A stretch of DNA of 64,000 nucleotides from Wuchereria bancrofti. Taxonomy: Eukaryota; Nematoda; Chromadorea; Rhabditida; Onchocercidae. A program made the position numbers and the translations under genes. The stretch is from assembly GCA_005281725.1 (NCBI GenBank), contig SSBO01000003.1:8213621-8277620 (forward strand), given 5' to 3'. Shown here piece after piece: positions 50,701-63,780 of the stretch. Position 1 is the first letter of the stretch, and each line of letters opens with the position of its first letter. Below the pieces are notes generated by a model, which worked only from the letters and a program-made list of their open reading frames with translations, ran no database searches and was not told the origin of the DNA.

Positions 50701-52860
50701 CTAAAATGAATTGGCTATCATACTTCTACTTTTGAAAATTATCAAATCATTTAACAGTATCCTATTATCATTTTAATCATTTTTTATTCTAATCACTTCA
50801 AAAATGTCAGTAACTCTAGTTGTTAATTATTGTTTATTTATCAAAATATTAATTAATTATTGCATATTAATTAGCTACTAATTTTTAGGCATTCATTTTT
50901 TTTTTGTTGTTTACTTAGGAAGCTAAAATTACCCTAAAATTTCATAAATTACGCTAAAAATACGCTAAAATTTAATAAGTTTCAATATTTTTCAATAAAA
51001 AAAAATTTTTTTAAAAACAAAATTTTGTTTTTTAAGTAATAAAAACTTTTAGTCATAAAAATTTTTAGTAATAAAAATTTGACCATGCCAATATTTCAAT
51101 GCATTATTAAATGGATTTAAAAAAAAACAAAAAAAAAAAACAAATAAATAAATAAGTAAATAAAATCGTTTAAAATTTTATGGACAGAAAAGAAAAGTAA
51201 AAAAGAAGAAAAGAAAAAATTTGCCTACTTTTTTTTTTTAAATTAAGTGTCAATTTTGGCTTCTTTTTGTTGTTAAAAAATTTTTTTCAAAAAAGAAAAA
51301 AAAATCGTTGAAATGAAATAAAATTAGTTGCTTAGCTAATTTTTGGAAGCTATTCAAATGTTACACAATTTTAGAAGCATATTTGATGAATTAATAAACT
51401 AATTGGCAAATTAATTAGCACTAATTTTACTTATATTATGAATTTTATTAATAAGTAATACATATATACAAATCTACTTGGTGCATTATTTTGTTTAAAA
51501 AAAAAAAAATTATTGCTTTTCAAACTTAAAAAAAAAACTTTAAAAGTATTAAATTATTGGTTTTTATTTTGGTTTTTTTTTGGCTTATTTTGTTTTTTTT
51601 TTTTTAAGTTTGAAATTTTGTAAAAAATTTAGCATTTTTATTGATTGCTTTCGACTTTTTAAGCTCATTTAATCAAATATAACTGCTTGCAACAATCGTT
51701 ATTATATAAAATCATTTGCTTAGGTGTGCTAAGCTTATTAGACTAGTAAATGATGACGTCTAATAAGCCTAGTTATTTGATTAAAACTCATTTCACTTTA
51801 AATGATATGATTATGATGACATCATTAAAAAATATATTTTCCATTTGTCACCAGACATACTTGATATCATTTTCAAATACCAATGACTATTTTTGTTAAA
51901 GAAAAAAAAAAATTTTTAAAGGAAATCATTGAGAAATTTTTGCTTCAATTTAATAAATAAAAAAAGCATACGTTTAATTAATAGAAATTATAAATTTTAT
52001 AAAATGTAAATAAACAATAAAATAATGTGATGCTGTCATTTTTGTTATTTGAAGATAGCACAGGAATATTTCAATGAAATATCAGTTATTAATTGTAAAA
52101 AAAAAATAAGTTTTAAAGTTTTTTTTTTGCGTTTCCTTTTTTGTTTTTTATATTTAAGTTTTGTTAACTACTTTTTGATAAAAAATTCAATTTCCATTCC
52201 TTTTTTCCTTTCTTTGACAATGAGTAAAACTTTAAAACTTATTTTTTTGAGTAAATGAGTAAAACTTTTAAAACATTTGTTGTTAATACATTAGTGATTG
52301 ATAATAAATAATTATTAAAATTAAATCAAATGTTGTAAAATTTCATGAAAAATTTTTCAACAGAGAATTAAAAACATTTTGATAATTAAGTTGTTTTTTT
52401 CTCTTTTTTGTTTTTTAAAATATTAAAATATTTCTTGTTTTTTCTTGATTTTTTTTTTTATAAATTTTTATAAGATATAATTTATTGAGTAATTGTTAAA
52501 ATTTAAAAGAAAGGACTTTTGCAAATAAAACCAAACGATGGGCTTATTTGGCACCATGAATTTTTATGGATTAAAAAAAATGCTAACAACTAAGCTTAAT
52601 GTCATAAATTCACTATCAACAACATGATGCTTTATGCTGGGCGCTATCTGCATTTCCTGTTCAATGCACATTTATGTTATTTGCGCCATCAATGCAAATA
52701 CATTGATTTTATTAAATTTAATAGTAAAAAAAAAAATGAAATGTTTTGCATGACTGAACAAATCTTAAGCAATAAGCTTCAAAAAAAAGAAAAAAATCTT
52801 GTGGTAAACATTTGCAATTGATAGATATTTTACTTACTGACATTTATTTTCATTTTACAA
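44728..52860. other. AT-rich desert, no gene recognised
   Basis: CT microsatellite near 46460-46500, CT-rich then GA-rich tracts at 49705-49790, many poly-A/T runs and one hairpin (51729-51772). Open frames here are Phe/Ile/Lys-rich with no motif. Confidence 0.55.
51729..51772. repeat. Perfect-length inverted repeat (15-bp arms, 14-nt loop)
   Basis: CTAAGCTTATTAGAC at 51729-51743 pairs with GTCTAATAAGCCTAG at 51758-51772 with one mismatch, leaving a 14-nt loop. It could fold as an RNA or DNA hairpin; function unknown. Confidence 0.6.
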
Positions 52861-52861
52861 T

Positions 52862-53530
52862 CATTTTATAATCATGAAATCGTAACAACGATTCCTAATC
52901 GCAGTATCATAGACTTTTCTTATAATCACAATATCATGGAATCTTCTCGTTATCGTAATATCATCGAATCTTTTCATAATCATAATATCATGGAATCTTC
53001 TCGTTATCGTAATATCATCGAATCTTTTCATAATCATAATATCATGGAATCTTCTCGTAATCGTAATATAATCGAATCTCTTCATAATCATAATATCATG
53101 GGATCTTCTCATAATCACGGTACCATGGAGTCGCAATATCATGGAATTTTTTCATAATCATAGTATCATGTAATATTCTTATAATCGTAGTATCATATAA
53201 TCGTAGTTTTCCATACTGATAAATCTTCTCGTACTCCTAGTATCAACCATAATCCTGAAATCGTAGAATTGTAGAATCTTCTTATAATAATATCATAAAA
53301 TCTATTCATAATCATAAACTAGTAGTATCTTCTGATAATCATAATATCATCCGTAATTGCAGAGTTGTAGAATCGTGGAATCTTATCATAATCGTAATAT
53401 CATGAAAATTCTTCATAATCGTACAATCATAGAATCTTCCCATAATCAATGGTATCGTAGAATTTTTCCGTAAATGTAGAATTATGGAATCATAGAATGA
53501 CGCAGTATTATTCATAGAATGACGCAAAAT
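52862..53530. repeat. 54-bp minisatellite with decaying flanks
   Basis: Core copies start at 52936 and 52990, with a third at 53044, each with two half-units of TCATGGAATCTTCTCG and TCATCGAATCTTTTCA type. From 53160 to 53530 the same ATAATC.TA.TATCAT.GAATCTT motif continues in degraded form. Open frames on both strands (RNIIESFHNHNIMESS; ITITRRFHDIMIMKRFDD) are repeat translations. Confidence 0.85.
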
Positions 53531-54573
53531 GACGCAGCGTTATTCTAAAAACACTATTAAACTTTAAATAGTTATTATATTAAGATCTTATTGAATTTTT
53601 CTGAATAATCAATCATTGTTTATCATTTCATTTTTCAAATATACAACCGTTTCATCTTTTCACTGTAAAATTTCGTAAAATTAATTACTCTTGAGAGAGT
53701 TGACAATGGCAAAACGAGTAATTATATGATATTGCAATAGTATTGATTACTAACTGATTGTTATTGTTATCAGTTCATTTAAATATAACATTGTTTATAT
53801 GAATTATAGCTATTATAACTATTTGTTAAAACTCAGAACTATGAATTATGAACTGAAATAATTAATTAGAAACAGATACATAGTGAAAAATTATGATAGA
53901 ATTTATCATTCTAAAATTATCACAACTTGCATATATTTGTGAAAAAATATTGTGAAGTAAAGATTTATCATTTAAGCAATAAGAATATAGTGTATTAAAA
54001 ATTGTAACTTTAATTAACTATAGATTACTTAAAATTTTTCAAACAATAATCTTATTACATTTTAATTAGCTAATTAAGAAAGTAATTTAAGCATAATGCT
54101 TCGAATTAAATTATCGTGATAGTTAGCATTCATGCAAAACATTCTCGTTTCATACGATTCTTTGAATTTTTTATGATTAGTTAATTCATTCATTCATTCA
54201 TTATGTTTCTTTGTTTTAACAGCTATAATCATAAATTGAATCTGTAATTAATTCACCAATTTGCTTAATCCTTTTTGCATTACATGAAGAATTGAAAAAT
54301 ATGTAATATACTTAACTTAAATTCAATTATATTAAATTGGTAATACTAATTACTTCTTTTCTATTTTGTTCACATTTTCTTTGCTACTCGTTGAAACAAT
54401 CTAAATAACTTATTGCAGTTAAGTAAAAATAGAAGTAATCACTTTTCTTTTTTTGCATATATTTCATTATCAATAAATTTTTTGTTAAATTTTTTCCTTT
54501 TAAATATGCTTACTCAATTTGTTTAATTCATAAACTATTCATTTATTTGATAAAATTCTAAAAAAATTTCAGG
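53531..54573. promoter_or_regulatory. Upstream region of the 7TM receptor gene
   Basis: No exon seen. A clear acceptor AAAAAATTTCAG ends at 54572, one base before the receptor start codon, so the transcript is either trans-spliced or has a 5' UTR intron. The core promoter cannot be located from sequence alone. Confidence 0.4.
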
Positions 54574-57500
54574 ATGTCATTTTACAAAAAAGTTGAGAAT
54601 ACATCAGATCTAAATGATCAAGTGCCTGTATTGGAATCATATTTGCCTAATTCAATCATTTATATTACACTATATTGCTTAGCTGTACCACCAAATATTC
54701 TATTAGCATATATGGGCCTTAAAAAAGGCCTAATCTCGGCACGTGTCAAATATCCAACATTAGGCATGACAATTGCCACTTTATATGGTCTTTTTGGATT
54801 TTTAATGCTTAATTCAGTTTATTTAATTATGCTCTTTGGTAATATTAAACTCAGCCTATTTCTTTGTAGCTTTTTACGTACAGTTATTTACAATACCACG
54901 TACGTCATCTATTTTCTCTTTCCTGTATTAGCCATTGATCAATGGCTATTAGTCTGTCATAATTGTGATTTAAGCATTAAAACATTAACAGTGATAATTC
55001 TTACATGTTTTATAATTCCAATGTTAATTGGAATTTACGATCTTTGCCTTCAGAATGTGCTCCTCTATGATTACATTTTTACATATATACGAATGTCACC
55101 GTATACAAATGTTGTAAGTTTCTTTTTTTTTTTTTTGTCTTTTATTTTTGAAATAATTAAAAGTGAAATTTTTGAAAATGCTAAAAATATAAATAAAGAA
55201 CGGAAGAGAATTAATTAGTCCTATTTAATTGCTGAATATTGCAAATTACATTTATACATTTGAGATTGTAAGAGAAGAAAGGAATGAAAGAAGAAATAAA
55301 AAGAATTAATTGTGAATTATTGATAAGAGGAAAAGAAATTTTACATTCTAGAAAGAAATAAAGTATGTTTCATTTTATATAATTGAATTTATTTTTAAAC
55401 ATAAGAATAATAGGAGCGCTAAAAAAAGAATTGCAAAGTTAAAAAAAAAATATAGAAAAGAAAGAAGTAAATTTTTATTAATTTATTTTGCTAAATAAAT
55501 AATGACATTTTGTAACAAATATTATGAATAAAAATGCTACGAATTATTAAATTTTAAATAATTAAATATGAAATATTTAGAATAACTCATTTATGACATT
55601 CAGTAGATTAATTGAAATTATTATTATATTTTTTTTTAAATGTAAAATTAACAAATGCGAATAAAAATAATAACAAAAAAATAAGACAGGTGTAATATGA
55701 TAATAATAATAATTATTATTATCACTTTTCTAATAATCGATCAATTTTTTTATCATTTTAACACATCCATTAAAGTAAAATAAACTTTTCGCAACTATTT
55801 CACTTTTTAATTTTCTCTTTTTTGTCTTCATAAAAAATAAATAATTTAGCGAAAACAGCCTAATAATGATTTGCAACATAATTTTGCAATTAAAAAATAG
55901 CTAAAAATTTTTAGCGCTATCTTTTTTTAAACACTTTATTTTAAATTAAAATTCTGGTAGAATCTATTGGAAAATTTTTATAGAATTATAATTTATCAAA
56001 TTTCGTAAAAGATTTGAGATTTAAATTGGAGAACAAATTTTATCCTACATTCATAAGGAAAATTTTAAAATGCAAATATCGCAAATAACTCAGTTTTTTT
56101 TCCAAAATTTTTAATAAACATAATTAACAATAAAATTAACGCTCTGAAAAAAAAAACTTTTTCTCCTTTACCGTTCGAATGTTGTCGAATTGAAAATTGA
56201 AATTATACTTAGAATTAAAGTCATAAAGTTATAATATTAGCATTTCATTTCTTAAACTTTTCCCATTTTTAACTGATAGATTGTTAAATCATACTGCAAT
56301 TAATTTATTTAAATATCATTTCTGATATTAGCACAATTGAAGGACTGCATCATTACGAATTATTTCCAACAATTAGCTAATTGATAACTTATCAGCAATG
56401 CGTTATTAATTAATTAATTTCAACAAATGTTAATTAGTGCATTACCAATTAAATTGCTAACTAATGTTAATAAGTAATAAGTCAATTAGTGTTATTTAAT
56501 ATTATGAAATACTAATTTATTTTGTTCATTTACTATTCTTATTAATAATCCTCACAAAAACTTTAAATATATGCAATTGATAATAATAAATTTTCATTCC
56601 TAATATCTTAACACTTTTTTTTTTCTTTTTGTTCAAAAAACTACATTAAATTAAATCAAACTATGATAAATTAGTATTTTACATCATTTATTTTCAAAAA
56701 TGTATTGCTAAATTAATTGCTTAATTAATAATTATAATATTTACATATGTATTATTTATAAATTACAATATAATTTCAGTTTGTTTTCTTCGTATTAGCG
56801 CCATCATTTTTCATTTTCTCATTCATTTGCGATCTGTTAGTGCTTTCATCCATTGTTCGACGACAATCAAAAGCAGCTAGGAAGCAAAGTGGTCGAAGTT
56901 TAAATCCAAGACATTTGCAACAACAAAAAGCAATTGTTTATACATATATTTTACAAGCATTTATGCCACTTGTTTTAGCCACACCATATTATATTGCAAG
57001 TTTGTTTTTCTTTTTTTTTCTTTAATTTTTTAATAAAATTAAAAAAATTTTATCATTAATATATTTTAAAATGATAAAAAAAGAAGTTAATAAACTATAA
57101 GGAACAATTTTTAAGAATGCTACATAATATACATTATTAATTAGCATTCATTTATTTAATGAATGATTGATTAGAATTTATTAATATTTGATATTCATTT
57201 AAAAAAAAAAATGACAAAATTATCACTTATCGATGATTAAAATCATTCTGGAAATTTGAATTTATAGTAATTTATATAATGCATTTATAATTAAATGTGT
57301 TAATTAATAATTCAAATTAAATATTATTACATATTTGTGTCGAATATTTTTGCACTTAACAATTTTATTTTTATGTGACACTAATTTGGATTAATGAAAG
57401 ATTTGTTGTTGTTGTTGTCGTTAAATTATTATGACCTAATTGTGAATATTTTGCAAATTGTTAAATTAATATAATTGATAAATAAGTATTAGAAATAATT

Positions 57501-57771
57501 ATTTAACAAATAATATAATTTTGAAATTTTAAATAACATTTCAGATCTTTTTTTGATGTGTTCAATTGATATTGATATGATATGGTTTACTATTGGTGAA
57601 GCAATTATTGGTATTCATCCACTTTCAAATGCTTTAATTAATTTAATTTTACTACGACCATATCGACGAGCGTTGCGAAAAATGTGGGTGAAAAATGAGT
57701 CAAAAAATGTTCAATATGATTCGATAACAATTGCTAATACACATTTTATGGATGGTGATTGCTTTTTGTAA
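54574..57771 (+). CDS. Seven-transmembrane receptor, nematode chemoreceptor type, 3 exons, 328 aa
   Basis: Exons 54574-55113, 56780-56999 and 57545-57771 (TAA); phases 0 and 1 agree. Predicted membrane segments are near residues 27-48, 63-88, 95-125, 136-158, 181-205, 231-259 and 263-291. The position after TM3 reads AIDQWLLV instead of a canonical DRY, the third intracellular loop is basic (RRQSKAARKQSGR), and TM7 ends HPLSNALINLILLRPYRRAL, a pattern common in nematode serpentine receptors. Likely a G-protein-coupled receptor at the surface of sensory or other cells; ligand unknown. I cannot name the C. elegans family. AATAAA at 57867-57872 is a good polyadenylation signal about 100 bp after the stop. 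Intron 1 (1.67 kb) is long for this window. Confidence 0.88.
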
Positions 57772-60034
57772 TTAGTAATAATATTATTATTACTATTAAT
57801 ACTATCATTATTATTATTATTGTTATTATTATTGTTACTATTAGTTTTGAATAATACTATTGATCCAATAAATAAATAACCTAACGATAAAATAACTTGA
57901 CAATTTCTTGTTTCTCTTTTTTTTTTTGGTTTGTTGAAATTTGTCTCATATTTCATTTGTAAATCTCCCATTCATTAAATCAGTTCTACATAATTAAATA
58001 TTTATTTATTAACAAATTTAATATGAAAAAATTTGAAAATTTAGCAAATTTTTTTTTTTAAATCCAAACATAAATGCTAGGCTCTATTTCAATTGTTTTA
58101 GTCTTAAAACTTTATAAAATGATGTCATTGTGATGCTATAAGATTTTAGGAAATTATCGCATTAACTTAATGCAAATTCCATCAACTAATGTTTATTCTA
58201 CACGATTGTTTCATTAATTCGCTTACTCGTTCAATTCACTACATTAATTACGGGGATATGCTATTTTCTTTTTTTTTGTCATCTGTCTCATTGTTTTTAT
58301 TATCACCTAATTATATCATATTTAATCATCATTATAATCTTAGTTTAAAATATCTAATTACTTATTACATTTAGGAAAAGCCAAAAAGAAATTTTTAAGT
58401 CGGAAATCATTTTAATCAAGCAAAGCTAAATCGAAATTTCTAAAAATAAAATTTCTCAAGTAAAAAATCCTCAAAAACTAAATTAAAATTAGAATTCTTT
58501 AATCAGTTTATTAAGATTTAACAATAGATTATGGCAAATATTTTAATATATGATACTAATTGTGGTAATAATTATGAAACCAATTGAAACTGGCTTGAAA
58601 TTCTTGTTACAGGTATGTGCATAAAACTAATGATAATTATATTTCATTACAAAAAAAAAAAACACTTATATATTCGAGCTTACCCAAAACGTATAAACCG
58701 TAACGTTGCTAATTAGCTTAACCACGTAAAAATATTACTGAAGATGTGACAATTGAAATATGTAAATGTAAGTAAGACAAAAATATAAATAAATGTACAA
58801 GTGAAGAAAGTATTTAGTAGATTAGAATACAATAAACAGTAATTTTGAAAAAATATTTAACAGATTAGAATACAATAAACAGTAAATGATTTTTCTCCTT
58901 ATTACTTAATCTTATCCAATGGAAAACTAATGAAATTGTTAAAGTTAACAGTTTGAATATTCCGGTAGCCTTATTTCATTAAAGAATTAAAAAATCACTT
59001 AATTATCTTACATCACAGATAATTTCACAGAATATACTCTTAAATGGATCGTAAATCTAATAACAAAATTTACAGAATGATATTAAAAGGAGAAATTAAA
59101 AGAAAAAAAGACTGAAAAGAGAAGAAGGGAAAAATACAATAGCATAATAAGAGGTCCTAAAGTATACATAAAGAAATTACAAACTTTGTGAATTATACAA
59201 TAGATCTGATCAAATATGATCATTGATTTCTTGTTAGAGCCAATCCAAAGTTTTCAACCAAATGATGAATGTTTTAACATTTGAAATTTTATAGAGAATA
59301 ACAATCCTTACACTAAACAAAATTACAGATTGATTTTCTCATTATTAAATAGATATCACTATTTATTTCTTAGTAACAGCATTTAATATTTAATATTATC
59401 TAAAGATTGATGGAAGAAAAAAAAATTGAGATACAAAATATAAGAGAAAAAAAAAAAACTAGAGAATTACACCAACTGAACTGAAAAGCTGATAATGCAT
59501 AAATTTCTAATTTATGTCAAAACAATGTGAATTTGGAAAAAAAAATTTCAAAAATATAATGTAGTAATTAAAAAAATTTCGAAAAATATAACACTTCCAA
59601 TGCAAGCCTTATTTATCATTCCTTGTAATAACAACGCATAAAAAAGAAAAAAAGAACTTTTTATTTTCTAGAAATTATATCATAATTTATGAAAACATGA
59701 AATGAGGCTTACCATCATAAACAATGCCATTCATCTTCAAATGATTGTCACATCACAAAATCTATCAATTATTTTGTTGAAAACATACAAAATAAAAAAT
59801 TACGAAATTGAAATAAAATCAAAATAAAAACTTTTTGAAGGTAACAATTTAAAATATAATAACAAATATAATATGACATGAAAAGATTTCAATTTCATTA
59901 CTTCTGTAAAAGAAATTTGAAAAAAGAAAGAAACATTGAAAAATAAATAGAATTCCTCACTTACATTAATTCCGAATTCTCCAAGATTAGTAAAGTGTAT
60001 AATCAAAATATACTTTTGCCAAATTGTTTTTAAT
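57772..60034. other. Convergent intergenic region between receptor and Ashwin-like gene
   Basis: ATT trinucleotide tract at about 57776-57840, receptor polyadenylation signal at 57867, a 23-bp direct repeat (GATTAGAATACAATAAACAG core) near 58819 and 58863, and a relic of the Ashwin-like exon 2 acceptor region at 59967-60001. Otherwise nothing recognised. Confidence 0.5.
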
Positions 60035-61300
60035 TTATGGAAATCGTATAGGTGAATGCTTCCGAGCATTTTTTGCCATATTATGATGTTCTATACTATT
60101 ACTACTACTACTACTACTACTATTACTGTTACATCGTTTTCCGTAAGCAGTTGTTCGCCATCCATTAATCGACTTAGCTCTACTGCACACTGATTCCGAA
60201 ATCTGCAATATTAGCAAAGTGTTCGTTCACATGAGGAAAAATGAAAAATTTAACTTCTGCTCATCTGAAAAAAAAAATTAAAATTGCATTTAAAAATAAA
60301 AAGAAACATTTAGCTGCTAAAATTATTTTGAAAACACAACAAAAAGATTATGTAAAGTTAGTCTTAGTAAAGATAGTAAGTAATTTTATTTCAAACAAAC
60401 TATTACTCATTAGAGAGATAAAGTAAAAGTAAAAATTTCACTGTAGCTAAACTTATGAATGTATTTATAGCATTTATTATTTTTCGATAATAAAAGACAC
60501 CAGAAAACAAAAGAAAACTGAACCTCTAATTTATTCATTGATACTTCTCTTGAGTCATTTGAATCTTTAATATTACTGACCTTATTACGAGAATTACAAG
60601 GAATACATTCCTGAAAAATACATTCGTCTTAAGCATTGAAAAAAAAACATGGAGAATTTGTTGAATAATTTCATTATTTTCGAATAAAAAACTTTAAGAC
60701 AAAGATCAATTAAAAAAGTTCAAATGTCAGAAAAAAAACTTTTTGAAAAGTTGAAAAAATCGCATAAGCAACACGCTTAAGTTATAAATTAATAAATAAT
60801 CATTGATTTTCTTGTTAATATTTAATTTACATTCTAAATTAATTCATGTTTAAAATAATAACGCATAAAATTAGCAAAATGATGCATGTTTCGATGATAC
60901 AATTTAATGTTAATGATAATTTTACCCCAAACATATTATTTACTTAATATATGAAAAAAAAATCTTAAGTTTGTTTACTACTAATATATTGATAAATATA
61001 ACTCAAATATTTCATTTGATATATGAAAAATTGAATATGAAATATAAGTAAAATGTAAAAATTAAATATGTTTGTTAGCTAATAATAAGAAAAGAAAACC
61101 TTTCGTTGTGGTTTTGGCATTGCAAATTTCTTGAACTGTTCCAATAATTCAACATCTGTAAGTTTAACTAACTTACTCGTATTAATACCAATTCGTTTAA
61201 ATTTATACTTTAAAAGAGTAATAAGTTCATCTCGTGTCATCAAATCTGGGAAAAGTAATGTTGAAGTTGACGGTATTATAACATCCATATCACTTCTCAT
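60035..61300 (-). CDS. Ashwin-like protein (C2orf49 family), 2 exons, 122 aa
   Basis: Exon 1 runs from ATG 61300 to 61100 (67 codons, donor CGAAAG|GTTTTC); exon 2 from 60202 (acceptor TATTGCAG) to TAA at 60035; both phase 0. The N-terminal part has LLFPDLMTRDELITLLKYKF and ends FAMPKPQRK, which resembles the Ashwin pattern LLHPELLS... IPLPQR as I remember it; the end (ARKHSPIRFP) resembles the Ashwin tail (KRKIQHVTWP). Ashwin is a component of the RTCB/DDX1 tRNA ligase complex in vertebrates. The protein is about half the vertebrate length. A poly-Ser tract (about residues 84-91) comes from an ACT/AGT trinucleotide repeat at 60098-60123. An acceptor CATTTTTAG lies about 28 nt before the start. 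Divergent from CFAP20. Confidence 0.55.
60098..60123 (+). repeat. ACT trinucleotide repeat coding for poly-Ser
   Basis: TACTATTACTACTACTACTA-type tract inside exon 2 of the Ashwin-like gene; on the minus strand it encodes a serine run. It may be length-polymorphic. Confidence 0.85.
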
Positions 61301-62159
61301 CCATTTTCCAATAATAATAATAATAGCTAAAAATGAGAAAAAGCGAAAGTAATAAATAACATATATAAATAAACACAAAAAAAGAATTTAATTTAATTTT
61401 GTTATAACAAAATTGCTAATAGATCAATAATTAAATCAATAATCATTTATATCATTCAAGCTAATCATAATTATCATTAGCATAAAAATTTCTCCTCTAG
61501 CATTTATTTATTACAATTTATTAACACTCAATTATTCTCATTATCTATTACGAGAAATTATAATCGATTAATATTTCTCATAATCTCTTATTATATACTG
61601 CTTTTATATAATTGAAAAGCTATTAATCTTTTACTACTCTTAATTATACACTTTTTAATTATTTCCTCTAAATTCAAATGCTTTTCTCTTTTCTCACCTA
61701 CTTTCATTTCTTTTTTTCTTTTTAAATCAAATCTAATTAATTAATTTACTTAAGAAAGAAAAAAAACAGAAAAGAAAAAAGAAAACGAAAAGAAAAATAA
61801 AAGCGAAACCTCAATGACTCATAATGTAGCATTACAGTTGCATACTTGAAATGATTAGATGACATTCGCGCAAAGTGAAATTTCATAATTGTTATTGAAA
61901 TACTTCATTTATCATTTAAGCAATTTTCAATTTTAATTTCATCCAATGAAATTGAAATATTACATTGTATTGAAATATTCTATTTATCACTCAATCAATT
62001 TTCATTTTTAATTTTATTCACTCGAAACGATTAATTTTTAATATTTATTGCACATAATTTTATGCCTTATTTTCTCATTTATCAGTTATCTCATTTATCA
62101 TTTATCCAACTGAATTTTAAGTTTGAAATGTTCAATTAATTTTTGTATTTTCAGTGCAA
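61301..62159. promoter_or_regulatory. Divergent promoter region of the Ashwin-like gene and CFAP20
   Basis: 860 bp separate the two start codons. No exon was recognised. Acceptors CATTTTTAG (minus strand, about 61328) and TGTATTTTCAG (plus strand, to 62153) suggest trans-splicing or 5' UTR introns on both sides. Confidence 0.45.
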
Positions 62160-63780
62160 ATGTTTCATAATACATTCCAAAGTGGATTACTTTCTGTATT
62201 ATACAGTATTGGAAGTAAACCATTACAAATTTGGGATAAAAAGGTTAGTTTTAATTTCTCAAAATTTTCAAACTTATTACTATTTATTTTTTCAACCTGT
62301 AATAAGGTACTTTCAAGATTTAATTTAAATTAAATAGAAATAATTAGAGGAGAAAAAAGCGGTCTCCGGCATATTTCATCTGATTTTAGGTTCGGAATGG
62401 GCATATAAAACGGATTAACGATGAAGATATACAGTCACTAATAATCGAAATATTGGGCACAAATGTAAGGTGAGAGTCTACAGTTGACATTTAAATATGT
62501 ATTTTTTAAATCCCGAATGTTTATTTAGCGGATTATGTGAAATAGTATGATTAGAAGTAATTTGCAACTGTAAACTTACAAATTATAAATTTGATAATGG
62601 AATGCTATAAATTATAAACTGCTAAAAATCCTTATAATAACCATTACTTTAAGCACCATTTTCAAATAAATGTGTTTAAAATGTTGTATGTTTTATTGAA
62701 AAATTTTTTAGCACTACATATATTTCATGTCCATTGGATCCGAAGAAGACATTGGGAATCAAATTACCATATTTGGTAATGATTGTTAAAAATATGAGAA
62801 AATATTTCACATTTGAAGTCCAGGTTTGCAATTCATTTATTTTAATTATAACCTATTAACTCTTTGACCGTTTTTCTCGAACCTATAAAGACATATGAAG
62901 AAAACGATTTTATTTTGTTGTCAGATATATTGTAACTTCTTTTCTTGATACAAATTCTAATTGATATTATTGCCGAAGAAGGAAAGTGACAGTGGTAATG
63001 TTCCTAAGCTTATTTATTTAATAAATATTTAAGATTTTTCTCTTCTTTGATGTGCAATTTTTTTTTTCAATAGCTAAAAATATGACAGGTTTCAAATATT
63101 AAACCCATTTCACTCATTAGTTTGATTTATTAATGTGTAATTAAATCTACATTTTTTGACATCCACTAATTCTGTCCTTCTTGTAAAACTTTAGCACAGA
63201 AAAAATTTTTACATCTATTATATCAGCAGTGAAATGTAAACTAGTAGTACCTTTAAGTGTGTATGATTTTGCAGATACTTGATGATAAAGGCGTGAAGCG
63301 ACGTTTTCGAGCATCTAATTTTCAGTCCAACACTCGAGTTAAACCATTCATTTGTACAATGCCTATGAGATTAGATGAAGGATGGAATCAGATTCAGTTC
63401 AATTTGGCTGATTTTACTAAACGAGCATATGGTACAGCTTATGTGGAAACTCTTCGTATACAGGTTCATCTTATTTATCATTTATAATCATCGTTTATGA
63501 TAAATTGGTTTAATTTTGTACGAAATATGGATTCACGTATTAAATATTTTTATTGAATATGAATGTTTCTTTCTGTTTTTTTTTTACTCACTTCTTCATA
63601 TAATTTTTTCGATAAATTTAGATCCATGCGAATTGTCGTATTCGACGAATTTACTTTGCGGATCGATTGTATTCAGAAGATGAACTTCCTGCTGAATTCA
63701 AGCTGTATTTGCCGATTAAAACTGGCACCCAAGGAGCTGGCTCTTCACCAACAAGTGACGATGATCCGACAGTCGCAACG
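62160..63780 (+). CDS. CFAP20: CFAP20/BUG22 ciliary protein, 5 exons seen, continues past window
   Basis: Exons 62160-62243, 62390-62469, 62712-62823, 63275-63463 and 63622-63780, all in phase; the last ends at a GTAAATAC donor in phase 0 with no stop, so at least one more exon lies to the right. 208 codons are visible versus 193 aa in human CFAP20 (from memory). Near-identical blocks include [72 protein letters not shown] and [20 protein letters not shown]20 is an inner-junction protein of axonemal doublet microtubules; in a nematode it would act in sensory cilia, and a nuclear role has also been described for the family. Residues after KLYLP ([20 protein letters not shown]) are an added low-complexity acidic/Ser tail. 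Confidence 0.95.

Noticed and set aside
52861..53157. Overlapping repeat-peptide frames on both strands
   Set aside because: 54 bp is a multiple of three, so repeat copies stay open in several frames; no flanking unique coding sequence.
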